A stretch of DNA of 64,000 bases from Sphingomonas sp. BK235 (GCF_004345855.1 NZ_SLXN01000007.1:62001-126000); one strand, 5' to 3'; shown: positions 15,484 to 24,970, counted from the first letter of the stretch. Notes: a model not told the origin generated them from the letters alone. Numbers and translations: made by a program.

Positions 15484-18400
15484 TCACTCCGCCGCGAGCA
15501 GCTCCGCCGCCTGGAGATCGACCGACACCAGTCGGCTCACCCCGCGCTCCACCATCGTCACGCCGAACAGGCGGTGCATCCGGCTCATCGTCACCGCATT
15601 GTGCGTGACGATCAGGTAGCGCGTGTCGGTCTCGCGGCTCATCTGCTCGAGCAGGTCGCAGAAGCGCTCGATATTGGCGTCGTCGAGCGGCGCGTCGACC
15701 TCGTCGAGCACGCAGATCGGCGCCGGATTGGTCAGGAACAGCCCGAAGATCAGCGCCACCGCGGTCAGCGCCTGCTCGCCGCCCGACAGCAGCGTGAGCG
15801 ACTGGAGCCTCTTGCCCGGCGGCTGCGCCATGATCTCCAGCCCGGCCTCGAGCGGATCGTCCGAGTCGACCAGCGCCAGATGCGCCTGGCCGCCGTTGAA
15901 CAAGGTGGTGAACAGCCGCCGGAAGTGACCGTTGACCGCCTCGAAGGCGGCGAGCAGCCGCTGCCGCCCCTCGCGGTTGAGCGTGCCGATCGAGCCGCGC
16001 AGCCGGTTGACCGCCTGACCCAGCTCCTCGCGCTCCGCCGCGGTGGCGGCGCCGCTCGTCTCCAGCTCCGCCAGCTCGCGCTCGGCGACGAGATTGACCG
16101 GGCCGAGCCGCTCGCGATCGAGCGTCAGCCGCTCGTGCGCGCCCGACTCGTCCTGCGGCGACGCGACCTCGGCCGAGGCGAAGCCGATCTTCTCGGGAAG
16201 CACCGGCGCGGGGCATTCGAACCGCTCGCCCGAGACGCGCCCCATCTCCACCCGGCGCAGCTCGTGGTTCTCCGCGCGCGCGGTCGCGCCGGCGCGCGCT
16301 TCGCGCGCGGTGGCAAGCGCCTCGGCGGCGCGCGCGTGCGCGGTGTCCGCGTCGCGCAGCGCGCCCTCGGCGGCGCGCTCCTCGGCCTGGGTCGAGTCGG
16401 CGGCGGCGCGCGCGGCGGTCACCTCGCGGTCGAGCGCGGCGATCTCGGCGGCGAGCGCGTCCGGGCGCGCGGCGAGCGTGGCGAGCTCGCGCTCCATGTC
16501 AGCGGCGCGCTGGTCCATGTCGGCGATCCGCTTGGCCGCCTCGCCGGCGCGCGTGCGCCAGCCCTGCGCCTCGCTCTTGCCCGCGGCACGGCGCTCGCGC
16601 GCGTCGGTCAGCTCGCGCTCGCGGGTGGCGCGGTCGGAGCGTGCCAGCGCCACCTTGGCGCGCGCCGCCTCGGCCTCGCCGCGCAGCCGTGCGGTTTCGC
16701 CCGCCGCGCCGGCGCCGTCGGGGAGCGCGGCGAGCGTGTCGGCGGCACGCTCCTGCTCGGCGAAGGCTTCCGCGGCCTCGGCGGTGACCCGCTCGGCCCG
16801 CTGCGCCAGATCGGCGCGCTGGCCGGCGAGCCGCTCGAGCTGTGCCGCGGCACGATCTTCGTCGCGCTGCGCCGCGCGCACGTCGGTCTCGCCCTGCGCC
16901 AGCAGCGCGCGCGACGACTGCGCCGCCGCCCGCGCGCGCGCGATGCGCTCGTCGATCTGCGTGCGCCGCTGCGTCGCGCGCTCCACCGCCGCCTCGGCCG
17001 CGGGACGCTCGGCCTCCAGCGCGGCGAGGCGGTTGCGGCGCTCCAGCCGCTCGGCCGCGGCGACGCCGCCGCTGGTGCTGACATAACCGTCCCATCGCCG
17101 CACGCGCCCCTCGCGGGTCACCAGCCGCTGCCCGGGGCGGAGCGGTTGCCCCGAGTCGGTCTCGACTAGGAAGACCTGCGACAGCCGCCGCTCCAGCTCG
17201 GGCGGCGCGGTGACTCGCGCGGCGAGCGGCAGCGTGCCGATCGGGGCGGGGGGATCGTCCTCGCCGAGCGGCGAGCCCTGCCAGTCGGCCAGCGCGGTCT
17301 CGAGCTCGTCGCCCAGCGCGGCGGCGAGCGCGCGCTCGAAGCCGGGCTCGGCGCTGACCGAGTCGAGCAGTTTCTCGCCCTTCTGCTCGACCGCGCGCGC
17401 GAGCGCCGCCGCCTCGCCGTCGAGCGCGGCCAGCGCCGCCAGCGCGGCGGCGCGCGCGGCCTCGGCCGGATCGCGCTCTTCGCGCGCCTCGGTCTCGCTC
17501 GTCTCGGCCCAGTCGAGCGCGGCGCGCGCCTTCGCCACGCGCCCCTGCGCGTCGGTCTGCGCCGCGCGGGCGGCGTCGCGCGCTTGCTCCAGCGTGGCGG
17601 GATCGTCGAGCGCCTCGATCGCCTCGGCCAGCCGCATCGCCTCGCGCCGCGCGCGCTCGTGGCGCGCCGCGGCGGCGGCATGCGCGGCGGCGGCGACGCG
17701 ACGCTCGGCCGCCTCCGCCGCCTCGGCCGATAGCGCCTGGGCGAGCGACACCTCGACGTCGCGCGCGTGGCGCTCCGCCTCCGCCAGCGCGGCGTCGAGC
17801 GCGGGCAGCGCGGCGGCGCCCTCGGCGAGGCGCCGGTCGAGCGTCTCGGCCTCGGCCGCGATCCGATCGAGCGCGGCGGCGGCGTCGTGCGCGAGTGAGT
17901 CCTCGCGCGCGCGATCCTCGCCGATACGGCGTTGCGCCGACTCCATGTCGGCGAGCCGGCGCTGCACGCCGTGGCGCTGCTCGCGCGCGCGCGTCAGCTG
18001 GTGCGCGAGCTCGCCGGCGCGGTCGCGCGCCGCCAGCGCCGCGGTGCGGGCGGCGGCGACCTGCTCGGCGGCGGCGCGCTGCGCGGCCAGCGTCGCCTGT
18101 TCCGCCGCCGTAGCGGTGGCGACCTGCGCCGCGGCGGTATCGGCCTCCTGCTTGGCGGCGGTGGCGGCGGCGGCGGCGTCGCGCCAGCGCGCGAAGATCA
18201 TCCGCGCCTCGGCCAGTCGGATCTGCTCGGACAGCAGGCGGTAGCGCTCCGCGGCACGCGCCTGGCGACGCAGCGCGGCGATGCGCGTGCCCTGGTCGGC
18301 CATCAGCTCGTCGAGTCGCGCGAGATTGGCCTCGGTGGCGCGCAGCCGCGCCTCCGCGTCCTTGCGGCGGACGTGGAGGCCCGCGATGCCCGCGGCCTCC

Positions 18401-18876
18401 TCCAGCATCGCGCGGCGCTCGCCCGGCTTGGCCGCGATCACCGCGCCGATGCGATTCTGGCTCACCAGCGCGGGCGAGTGCGCGCCGGTCGCGGCGTCGG
18501 CGAAGAGGAGCTGGACGTCCTTGGCGCGGACGTCGCGCCCGTCGAGCCGATAGGCCGAGCCGGCGCCGCGCTCGATGCGGCGGACGATTTCGCGCTCCTG
18601 CGCGCCCTCGGGCGCGTCGATCTCGGCGAGCAGCGACACTTCGGCGAAGTCGCGCGGCGGCCGCGTCGCGGTGCCCGCGAAGATCACGTCTTCCATGCCC
18701 GCGCCGCGCATCGAGCGGGCGCTGTTCTCGCCCATGGTCCAGCGCAGCGCCTCGAGCAGGTTGGACTTGCCGCAGCCATTGGGGCCGACCACCCCGGTCA
18801 GCCCCGGCTCGATGCGCAGGTCGGCCGGGTCGACGAAGCTCTTGAAGCCGGTCAGCCGCAGCCGCTTGATGCGCAT
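15484..18876 (-). CDS. smc: Chromosome segregation SMC ATPase
   Basis: 1130 residues, the usual length for bacterial SMC, a DNA-binding ATPase that condenses and segregates the chromosome together with ScpA/ScpB (not in the window). N-terminal head: GFKSFVDP and Walker A GPNGCGKS at 31-38. A Q-loop-like LVSQNRIGAVI is near 150. Two long Ala/Arg/Glu-rich coiled coils flank a hinge at ~490-620 (GTLPLAARVTAPPELERRLS and WDGYVSTSGGV regions). The C-terminal head has signature LLSGGEQALTAVALIF and Walker B PICVLDEVDAPLDDAN. It is the distal gene of a minus-strand cluster with the DsbA-like genes. Confidence 0.97.
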   Translation of the reverse strand: MRIKRLRLTGFKSFVDPADLRIEPGLTGVVGPNGCGKSNLLEALRWTMGENSARSMRGAGMEDVIFAGTATRPPRDFAEVSLLAEIDAPEGAQEREIVRRIERGAGSAYRLDGRDVRAKDVQLLFADAATGAHSPALVSQNRIGAVIAAKPGERRAMLEEAAGIAGLHVRRKDAEARLRATEANLARLDELMADQGTRIAALRRQARAAERYRLLSEQIRLAEARMIFARWRDAAAAATAAKQEADTAAAQVATATAAEQATLAAQRAAAEQVAAARTAALAARDRAGELAHQLTRAREQRHGVQRRLADMESAQRRIGEDRAREDSLAHDAAAALDRIAAEAETLDRRLAEGAAALPALDAALAEAERHARDVEVSLAQALSAEAAEAAERRVAAAAHAAAAARHERARREAMRLAEAIEALDDPATLEQARDAARAAQTDAQGRVAKARAALDWAETSETEAREERDPAEAARAAALAALAALDGEAAALARAVEQKGEKLLDSVSAEPGFERALAAALGDELETALADWQGSPLGEDDPPAPIGTLPLAARVTAPPELERRLSQVFLVETDSGQPLRPGQRLVTREGRVRRWDGYVSTSGGVAAAERLERRNRLAALEAERPAAEAAVERATQRRTQIDERIARARAAAQSSRALLAQGETDVRAAQRDEDRAAAQLERLAGQRADLAQRAERVTAEAAEAFAEQERAADTLAALPDGAGAAGETARLRGEAEAARAKVALARSDRATRERELTDARERRAAGKSEAQGWRTRAGEAAKRIADMDQRAADMERELATLAARPDALAAEIAALDREVTAARAAADSTQAEERAAEGALRDADTAHARAAEALATAREARAGATARAENHELRRVEMGRVSGERFECPAPVLPEKIGFASAEVASPQDESGAHERLTLDRERLGPVNLVAERELAELETSGAATAAEREELGQAVNRLRGSIGTLNREGRQRLLAAFEAVNGHFRRLFTTLFNGGQAHLALVDSDDPLEAGLEIMAQPPGKRLQSLTLLSGGEQALTAVALIFGLFLTNPAPICVLDEVDAPLDDANIERFCDLLEQMSRETDTRYLIVTHNAVTMSRMHRLFGVTMVERGVSRLVSVDLQAAELLAAE

Positions 18877-18905
18877 CGAGGGTCAGCCGCGCAGCGTCGC
18901 CGCCG

Positions 18906-19664
18906 TCACGCGCCCGCGGACTTGAGCGCGGTCTCGATCGCCTGCCAGGTGACGCTGTTGTCGAGCTTGCGGCCGTTGAGGAAGAAGGTGGGCGTGCCGG
19001 TGACGTCCTGCTTCTCGGTGGCGTCCTGCGTCATCTTGGTCAGCGCCTCGATCGCCTTGGGATCATTGAGGCAGGCGCGCGCCTGCGCCTCGGTGATGCC
19101 GCGCTGCTTGACGAACTCGACATAGCCCATCTTGTCCGCCCAGGCGTTCGCCACCTGCGCCGGCGTGGCGTTCTGCGTCGACTGGAGGAACGACTGGTCC
19201 TGCGCCGCCTTCATCTGCGCGTCGAGGAACTTGGGCTGGTCGATGTACATCTGCTCGAGGATCGGGAAGAACGGCGCGGCACCGGCGCAGCGGCCGAGCA
19301 GCGAGGCCGCGAAATCGGGCGGACCGTGGACCAGGAAGTCGCGGAACTCGTACGAGACCTTGCCGGTCTTGACGTAATTCTCCTCGAGCGGGCGCATGCC
19401 GGTCTGGCCGAACGCGCCGCAGGTGGGGCAGGTGCGCGAGCCATATTCTACCAGCTTGAGCGGCGCGTCAGGGTTGCCCATGACGAAGCCGCCCTCGGGG
19501 GTCTGGCGGACCTGCTGTGTCCAGTCCGAGCCCGCGGGCGCGGCGACCGCCTTGACCGAGCCGGCCGGCGCGCTGGGGGCACTGCCGTTGCCGTCACCGC
19601 CGCTGCCGCAGCCGGCGAGCAGCGCCGCGGCGGCGAAGAGCAGGGGGGATGCGAGACGCTTCAT
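18906..19664 (-). CDS. DsbA-like thioredoxin lipoprotein
   Basis: 252 residues with a lipoprotein signal (lipobox LLAGC, Cys19), followed by a Gly/Ser/Ala linker and a DsbA/DSBA-oxidoreductase fold. The active-site motif is SRTCPTCGAFG (CPTC), and the cis-Pro loop is GTPTFFLNGR. Likely role: thiol oxidation or isomerisation of envelope proteins, anchored to a membrane. I start at ATG 19664, since an upstream extension in the same frame runs through the palindromic repeat at 19.7 kb. Paralogous to the next gene and separated from it by that repeat. Confidence 0.9.
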   Translation of the reverse strand: MKRLASPLLFAAAALLAGCGSGGDGNGSAPSAPAGSVKAVAAPAGSDWTQQVRQTPEGGFVMGNPDAPLKLVEYGSRTCPTCGAFGQTGMRPLEENYVKTGKVSYEFRDFLVHGPPDFAASLLGRCAGAAPFFPILEQMYIDQPKFLDAQMKAAQDQSFLQSTQNATPAQVANAWADKMGYVEFVKQRGITEAQARACLNDPKAIEALTKMTQDATEKQDVTGTPTFFLNGRKLDNSVTWQAIETALKSAGA

Positions 19665-19703
19665 TCGGTCACTCCGTTGATAAGACCGTTCGGTACAACG
19701 TTC

Positions 19704-19798
19704 GTCATGCCGGGCTCGACCCGGCATCCATAGCGCCGCACGCGCAGCCAGCCGGCGCATGCGCGGAACGATGGATCCCGGCTCAAGGCCGGGATGAC
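19704..19798. repeat. Palindromic repeat (family 1) between dsbA-like genes
   Basis: Arms 19704-19730 and 19772-19798 (GATCCCGGCTCAAGGCCGGG) are imperfect inverted copies of the same family as 54-147, with compensating changes (left arm CCGGGCTCGACCCGG). It fills most of the 195-base gap between the two DsbA-like genes and may uncouple their expression. Confidence 0.85.
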
Positions 19799-19859
19799 GG
19801 TGGTGGGGAGTGGCGGATCGGCCGAACGTGCGCCTTGCCAAGAGCGGTTCATGCCGCCC

Positions 19860-20537
19860 TCACCGCGCGCCGGCCGCGCGCAACTGCGGCTCGAGCTGCG
19901 CCCAGCCGACATTCTCGATCAGCTTGCCGTTGATCTCGAAGGCGGGCGTACCCTTGACCTTGCTGGTCGCCTCGGACGCCGCGATGGCGCGCTTCACCTG
20001 CGCGTCGCTGGCGAAACAGGCGTCGATCGCCGCGGCGGGCGCTCCCGCCTGCTTGGCGATCGCGTCGAGCCCGGCGCCTTGCGCCACCGCCTTGAGCTGG
20101 TCGAGCTGCGGCCACGACGCGATGCGCGCGCGATTGCCCTCGCTCCATTCGGCGGCGCGCTCGTACCATTGCTCCTGCTTGGCGAAGAACGCCTCGTGCA
20201 GCGCGGGGAAGGCAGCGGCGCCGGCGCAGCGCGCCAGCGTCGCCGCGGCGAGGTCGATCCCGTCGTGGATCTGGTTGCGCACCTCGACGCTGGTCGAGCC
20301 CGAGCGCACCATCGCCCCGAGCGTCGCGCGCGACTCGGCGGCGAAATGGCCGCAGTGCGGGCAGGTGTAGCTGACGTACTCGACCAGCTTCACGCGCGCC
20401 TTGGGGTTGCCGATCAGGTAGCTGCCGGTCGCCACCGGGGTCGCCACCGCGGTCCAGGGGCGCGGCGCGGCGGCGCCGGCAGCGGTACCGAGCGCGAGCG
20501 CGACGAGCGGCAGCAGGAGCGAGCGGAAACGGGTCAT
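19860..20537 (-). CDS. Periplasmic DsbA-like thioredoxin
   Basis: 225 residues with a Sec signal (LLLPLVALALGTAAGAAA, cleavage near residue 24). The DsbA fold has CPHC in VSYTCPHCGHFAAES and the cis-Pro loop VKGTPAFEINGK. CPHC is the E. coli DsbA active site, so this is the better candidate for a general disulfide oxidant of the two paralogues here. Its start ATG overlaps the stop of the DUF721 gene (ATGA), which couples them. Confidence 0.9.
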   Translation of the reverse strand: MTRFRSLLLPLVALALGTAAGAAAPRPWTAVATPVATGSYLIGNPKARVKLVEYVSYTCPHCGHFAAESRATLGAMVRSGSTSVEVRNQIHDGIDLAAATLARCAGAAAFPALHEAFFAKQEQWYERAAEWSEGNRARIASWPQLDQLKAVAQGAGLDAIAKQAGAPAAAIDACFASDAQVKRAIAASEATSKVKGTPAFEINGKLIENVGWAQLEPQLRAAGAR

Positions 20538-21046
20538 CGTACCTTCGGCAGCGCGGGAGGGTTGGCGGCGACGCCCGAGGCCAGCGCCTCCAGCACCGCC
20601 TTGAGCTCGGGATCGGCGATCGTCTTGAGGCTGCCGCCCAGCTCGGGAGCGGGGGCGAGCGACGGCGGGGCGCGGCGCTCGGGGCGCTTGCTCACCTCAC
20701 CGTGGCGGATCGCGACCTTGCACACCGCGGCATAGCCGAAGAAGCGGTTGACCCGCTCGATGATCTCGACCGTCAGGTGGCTCATCATCGGCGCGTGCGC
20801 GCCGCGGACGGTGAGCGTGAGCGTGCCGTCCTGCTTCTTGCCGACTGGGAAGCGGATCGACTCCGGTGTGCTCGCGGCGGCGAGCTTCTCGCCGACGATC
20901 TCGGGCCAGCGCGACACGATCGCGGACTGGACGAAGCCGAAGCGCCGGAACGCCGCGCCACCCACGGAGGGCAGCAGCTCGGCCACCTGGCGCGAGCGGT
21001 TCTGCCGCTCGGGCGGTTGATCGGAGACGCGAGGGCGCTTGCTCAT
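20534..21046 (-). CDS. DUF721 (DciA-like) protein
   Basis: 170 residues. The central region (VGGAAFRRFGFVQSAIVSRWPEIVG...LAAASTPESIRFP...LTLTVRGAHAPMMSHLTVEIIERVNRFFGYAAVCKVAIRHG) is a DUF721 domain, related to DciA, a helicase-loading factor in bacteria that lack DnaC. The C-terminal ~50 residues are Pro/Ala-rich. I start at ATG 21046; an ATG four codons upstream (21058) is possible. Divergent from mutY with only ~26 bases between starts, so promoters must overlap the gene ends. Confidence 0.82.
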   Translation of the reverse strand: MSKRPRVSDQPPERQNRSRQVAELLPSVGGAAFRRFGFVQSAIVSRWPEIVGEKLAAASTPESIRFPVGKKQDGTLTLTVRGAHAPMMSHLTVEIIERVNRFFGYAAVCKVAIRHGEVSKRPERRAPPSLAPAPELGGSLKTIADPELKAVLEALASGVAANPPALPKVR

Positions 21047-21072
21047 TCCCGCCCCCATGCCATAGCCGGGGC

Positions 21073-22116
21073 ATGGACGCCAAGCGCGCGATCACTGCCG
21101 CCAAGCCCTTGCTACACTGGTATGACCGCCACCGCCGCGCGCTGCCGTGGCGCGCGCTGCCGGGCGAGACGCCCGATCCCTATCGCGTGTGGCTGAGCGA
21201 GGTGATGTTGCAGCAGACCACGGTGGCGACGGTGCGCCCGCGCTTCGCCGCCTGGGTGGCGCGCTGGCCGAGCTTCGCCGACCTCGCCGCGGCGGACGAG
21301 GCCGATGTCATGGCGGCCTGGGCGGGGCTCGGTTACTATGCCCGCGCGCGCAACCTGCTCGCCGCGGCGCGCGCGATCGCGACGGAGCATGGCGGCCGGC
21401 TGCCCGACACCGAGGAAGCCTTGCGCGCGCTGCCCGGCTTCGGCGACTATACCGCCGCCGCCGTCGCGGCGATCGCTTTCGGGCGGCGCGCGGTCGTGGT
21501 GGACGCCAATGTCGAGCGCGTGGTGGCGCGGCTGTTCGCGATTCCCGCGCCGCTGCCGGGTGGGCGCCGCGCGATCCGCGCCGCCGCGGCGACGATCACG
21601 CCGGAGCAGCGCGCCGGCGACTATGCGCAGGCGATGATGGACCTGGGCTCGGCGGTCTGCACCCCGCGCAAGCCGCGCTGCCTGCTCTGCCCGCTCGCCG
21701 ATCAATGCGCCGCGCTCGCGCTCGGCACGCCCGAGGCCTTCCCGGTCAAGAAGCCCAAATCGGCGCGGCCGCACCGCTACGGCACGATCTTCTGGCTGGA
21801 GCGCGACGGCCACGTGCTACTGGTGCGCCGCCCCGACAAGGGGCTGCTCGGCGGCATGCGCGCGCTGCCGACCGGCCCGTGGGAGAGTGCGCCGCCGGGG
21901 CTGCGCGACGCGCCCGCGGACGCGGCGTGGCGCGTGCTGGAGCGACGAGTCGAGCACGGCTTCACGCATTTCACGCTGGACCTGGACGTGGCGGTCGCCG
22001 ACACCGAGCGCGCGACCAACCTGGGTGAATGGTGGCCGGTCGCGACACTGGACGAGGCGGGGCTGCCGACCTTGTTCGCGAAGGCGGCAGCGCTGGCGAG
22101 GAGCAGACAGGCATGA
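21073..22116 (+). CDS. mutY: A/G-specific adenine DNA glycosylase
   Basis: 347 residues; removes adenine mispaired with 8-oxoguanine. The N-terminal catalytic domain shows LPWR, SEVMLQQTTV, the helix-hairpin-helix LPGFGDYTAAA and catalytic Asp in VVVDANVERV. The [4Fe-4S] cluster Cys spacing C-x6-C-x2-C-x5-C is seen in VCTPRKPRCLLCPLADQC. The C-terminal ~115 residues are a Nudix-like 8-oxoG reading domain (GTIFWLERDGHVLLVRRPDKGLLGGM...HGFTHFTLDL). Start ATG 21073. Its stop overlaps the start of the serine hydrolase gene (ATGA). Confidence 0.96.
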   Translation: MDAKRAITAAKPLLHWYDRHRRALPWRALPGETPDPYRVWLSEVMLQQTTVATVRPRFAAWVARWPSFADLAAADEADVMAAWAGLGYYARARNLLAAARAIATEHGGRLPDTEEALRALPGFGDYTAAAVAAIAFGRRAVVVDANVERVVARLFAIPAPLPGGRRAIRAAAATITPEQRAGDYAQAMMDLGSAVCTPRKPRCLLCPLADQCAALALGTPEAFPVKKPKSARPHRYGTIFWLERDGHVLLVRRPDKGLLGGMRALPTGPWESAPPGLRDAPADAAWRVLERRVEHGFTHFTLDLDVAVADTERATNLGEWWPVATLDEAGLPTLFAKAAALARSRQA

Positions 22117-23471
22117 CGGTGTTCCGGTGGTTCGGTACGGCGGCGCTCACCGCGCTGGTGGCGGCGACTCAGCTGTCGGCGCAGCGCGCGCCCACGCCCG
22201 CGCCGCGCCCGCAGACGGCGCCGCCCGCGCAGGGAATCACCATGCCGCAGGGGCTGCCCGGGACGCAGCTCCTGCCGGCGACGCAGGCGCTGTTCGACGG
22301 CTATGTCCGCGACAGGAAGATGCCCGGCATCGTCGGCGCCTTCGGGCTCGGCGACCTGCCCACCGTCTTCCTCAGCGCCGGCACGATCGCGACCGATCCG
22401 GGCACGCAGCCGGCCGGCCCCGACTCACTGTGGCGCGTCTACTCGATGACCAAGCCGGTCACCGGCATGGCGGCGATGCTGCTGGTGGAGGAGGGCAAGC
22501 TGTCGCTCGACGACCCGCTCTCGAAGTATTTTCCCGGCTTCGCTAAGATGAAGGTGCTGACCAGCCCCGACACGTCGCTGGAGACGCGGCCCGCGCGCGC
22601 GCCGATCACGATCCGCGAGCTGATGACGCACAGTTCCGGCATCGGCTATCAGATCAACGCGCAGGGACCGCTGCTGAAGGAATATGAGCGGCTCGGCCTG
22701 GTCCCTTTCTCGGCCAATGCGCAGACCGAGGCGGTGGCGCGCAAGACGCGACCGACCTCGCTGATCGCCTTCGCCGAGCGCGTCGCGCAGGCGCCGCTCG
22801 TCGCCGAGCCGGGGACGGTCTGGCATTATTCGATGGGGCTCGACGTGCTCGCCGCGGTGATCGAGAAGGTTTCCGGCCAGCCCTTCGAGCGCTTCGTCCA
22901 CGCGCGCATCCTCGATCCGCTCGGCATGACCTCGACCGACTTCCAGGTCGCGCCCGGCAATATCGCGCGCTTCGCCACCAACTACGCCTTCGCGGGCGAC
23001 CAGCTGATCCCGCTCGACCCCGCGGCGCGCTCTGTGTTCCTCCAGCCGCCCAGCTTCCCGTACGGCGGCGCGGGGCTGGTGGCGTCGGCGCGCGACTATG
23101 ACCGCTTCCTCCACATGCTCCAGAATGCGGGTACGCTCGACGGCGTGACGATCATGAAGCCCGAGACCGCGCGGCTGGCGATGTCCAACCTGCTGCCGGC
23201 CGGCGTGAGCTATAAGAACAAGGAAGGCGTGGCGCAGGGCTTCGGCGCGGGCGGGGTGGTCTATCTCGCCGACGAGGCCGGCGGCGCGTCGAAGGGCAGC
23301 TACGGCTGGGGCGGCGCGGCGGGGACGGTGGCGATCGTCGACCCGGCGCGGCGCTTCAGGGGGACGATCATGGTCAATTACTTCCCGGGCGAGCGCTACC
23401 CGCTGGCCAAGGAGACCTTCGCGGCGCTGGCGCGCGACGCGGCGCGGCTCCACCCCGGCGTGCCGCGATGA
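22113..23471 (+). CDS. Beta-lactamase-fold serine hydrolase
   Basis: 452 residues with a signal peptide (FGTAALTALVAATQLSAQ) and a Pro-rich linker. The fold is class C beta-lactamase/esterase type: catalytic SxxK as YSMTK (Ser in LWRVYSMTKPVTGMAAM) and the Tyr motif in WHYSMGLDVLAAVIEKVSG. Such proteins are mostly esterases or peptidases, rarely true beta-lactamases; substrate unknown. It overlaps mutY upstream and nudC downstream by ATGA junctions, so it is in a three-gene operon although its role seems unrelated. Confidence 0.9.
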   Translation: MTVFRWFGTAALTALVAATQLSAQRAPTPAPRPQTAPPAQGITMPQGLPGTQLLPATQALFDGYVRDRKMPGIVGAFGLGDLPTVFLSAGTIATDPGTQPAGPDSLWRVYSMTKPVTGMAAMLLVEEGKLSLDDPLSKYFPGFAKMKVLTSPDTSLETRPARAPITIRELMTHSSGIGYQINAQGPLLKEYERLGLVPFSANAQTEAVARKTRPTSLIAFAERVAQAPLVAEPGTVWHYSMGLDVLAAVIEKVSGQPFERFVHARILDPLGMTSTDFQVAPGNIARFATNYAFAGDQLIPLDPAARSVFLQPPSFPYGGAGLVASARDYDRFLHMLQNAGTLDGVTIMKPETARLAMSNLLPAGVSYKNKEGVAQGFGAGGVVYLADEAGGASKGSYGWGGAAGTVAIVDPARRFRGTIMVNYFPGERYPLAKETFAALARDAARLHPGVPR

Positions 23472-24334
23472 TCGCGACCGGCTTCACCGGCGGCACGCTC
23501 GACCGCGCCGACGCGCTGCGCCACGATGCCGACGGCCTCGCCGAGGCGATGGCGGACCCGGCGGCGCGGCTGCTGGTGCTCGAGTCGTTCGAGCCGGTGT
23601 TGGGTGAGGACGGGGCTTTGGCCTGGGCGCCGCTGTCCGCAGCGCCGAGCGAGGCCGAGCTGGTGCTGCTCGGGCTCGACGCCGGGGCGCCGCGCTTCGC
23701 CGCGATCGTGCCCGGCGCGGGGGCGCCGCCGCCGTTCCGCTCGCCCCGACTCTTCGGTCTGCTCGACCAGTTGCGCGCGGGCGAGGCGGCGACCTTCGCG
23801 GCGGCGCGCTCGCTGCTCGACTGGCACGCGCGGCACCGCTTCTGCGCCAATTGCGGCAGCGCCACCGGGCTGTTCCGCGCGGGCTGGGGGCGGCGCTGCC
23901 CGAGCTGCTCGGCGGAGCATTTCCCACGCGTCGACCCGGTGGTGATCATGCTGGCAGAGCATGACGGGCGCGCGCTGGTCGGGCGGCAGCCGACCTGGCC
24001 CGCGGGGCGCTACTCGGCGTTGGCGGGCTTCCTCGAGCCGGGCGAGTCGATCGAGGAAGCGGTGGCGCGCGAGATCGCCGAGGAATCGGGGGTGCGGGTG
24101 ACGGAGGTGCGCTACGTCGCGAGCCAGCCGTGGCCGTTTCCGTCGCAGCTGATGATCGCCTGCGTCGCGCAGGCGGCCGATGACAGGATCACGCTCGACG
24201 CCAACGAGCTGGAGGACGCGATGTGGGTCACGCGCGACGAGGTGCGCGCGGCGCTCGCGGGCGAGGGAGGGCGCTTCGTCGCGCCGCCGCCCTATGCGAT
24301 CGCGCATACGCTGCTGCGGGCATGGACGGGCTGA
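23468..24334 (+). CDS. nudC: NAD(+) diphosphatase
   Basis: 288 residues. Hydrolyses NAD(H) to NMN(H) and AMP, and removes NAD caps from RNA. It has the Zn site CANCGSATG...RRCPSC, the Nudix box GFLEPGESIEEAVAREIAEE (fits Gx5Ex7REUxEExGU), and the NudC hallmark SQPWPFPSQLM downstream. Start ATG overlaps the preceding stop (ATGA). Last gene of the mutY operon; a large inverted-repeat element follows. Confidence 0.96.
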   Translation: MIATGFTGGTLDRADALRHDADGLAEAMADPAARLLVLESFEPVLGEDGALAWAPLSAAPSEAELVLLGLDAGAPRFAAIVPGAGAPPPFRSPRLFGLLDQLRAGEAATFAAARSLLDWHARHRFCANCGSATGLFRAGWGRRCPSCSAEHFPRVDPVVIMLAEHDGRALVGRQPTWPAGRYSALAGFLEPGESIEEAVAREIAEESGVRVTEVRYVASQPWPFPSQLMIACVAQAADDRITLDANELEDAMWVTRDEVRAALAGEGGRFVAPPPYAIAHTLLRAWTG

Positions 24335-24363
24335 GCGGGGCGGGCGTGGCGTGAAGTAGGGGT

Positions 24364-24766
24364 GTTCACGCGAAGACGCGAAGACGCGAGGAAGAAGGTT
24401 GTTCGCGCGGAGGCGCGGAGGCGCACAGAGGTGGAGAATGCCGCGTAGCGGCTTCTCCGAAAAGCTGCTGCGAGCGCGTTCGACGGCGAGACGGGCAGGA
24501 TGTTCTCCTGGTCGAGATCGCTGCAAGGTCACTCGACTCGCGCGTGCTCTCGCCGTGTTCCGGCGAAAGCCGGAACCCAGGGCCAAGCAGAACAACGTCT
24601 GACGGAGTGTGCGGCACTGGGCTCCTGCGTTCGCAGGAGCACGGGAAAGGATGCCGCCACCATCTCGTTGTCAGGCTCGACGCGCGTCCCGAGCGGAACA
24701 CCTCCGCGTCTCCGCGCCTCCGCGCGAACAACCTTCTTCCTCGCGTCTTCGCGGCTTCGCGTGAAC
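24364..24766. repeat. 403-bp element with ~65-base terminal inverted repeats
   Basis: The left end (24364-24431) and right end (24700-24766) are reverse complements over ~65 bases with only a few mismatches; both contain GCGAAGACGCGAGGAAGAAG and TTGTTCGCGCGGAGGCGCGG. Inside is a second palindrome family (24554-24650: TTCCGGCGAAAGCCGGAA ... CTCCTGCGTTCGCAGGAGCA). There is no open reading frame with protein-like character. It occupies most of the 636-base gap between nudC and the oligopeptidase. It may be a non-autonomous mobile element or a large structured repeat. Confidence 0.8.
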
Positions 24767-24899
24767 TAATTCACGCGGGATCGCGGTGCGAGACGATGTG
24801 GACCAAGCGTTCGGCCGCCTCCGCGCCCTCCCGGCATCGCGGATCGCTCCCGCGATCCACGCCTCCGCGCGAACAGCGGTTTCAGGATATGCGGTTGGG

Positions 24900-24926
24900 T
24901 GGATCCCGGACCAAGTCCGGGATGAC
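24900..24926. repeat. Single arm of family 1 repeat
   Basis: TGGATCCCGGACCAAGTCCG plus GGATGAC is one arm of the palindromic family seen at 54-147 and 58.8 kb, here without its partner. The arm is itself a small hairpin. It lies 45 bases beyond the end of the minus-strand oligopeptidase gene. Bases 24767-24899 hold a partial module but no gene. Confidence 0.75.
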
Positions 24927-24970
24927 GGGAGTGTACGACGAGCTGGAACGGAACAGCCGCGCGCGTCGCC

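Noticed and set aside
22113..23471. Calling the serine hydrolase an antibiotic-resistance beta-lactamase
   Set aside because: SxxK and Tyr motifs are shared with esterases and peptidases, and the third KTG motif is not evident; resistance is not supported.
24364..24766. Possible CRISPR array from repeated GCGAAGAC units
   Set aside because: The units are adjacent short repeats without unique spacers and occur as inverted ends, not a direct-repeat array.
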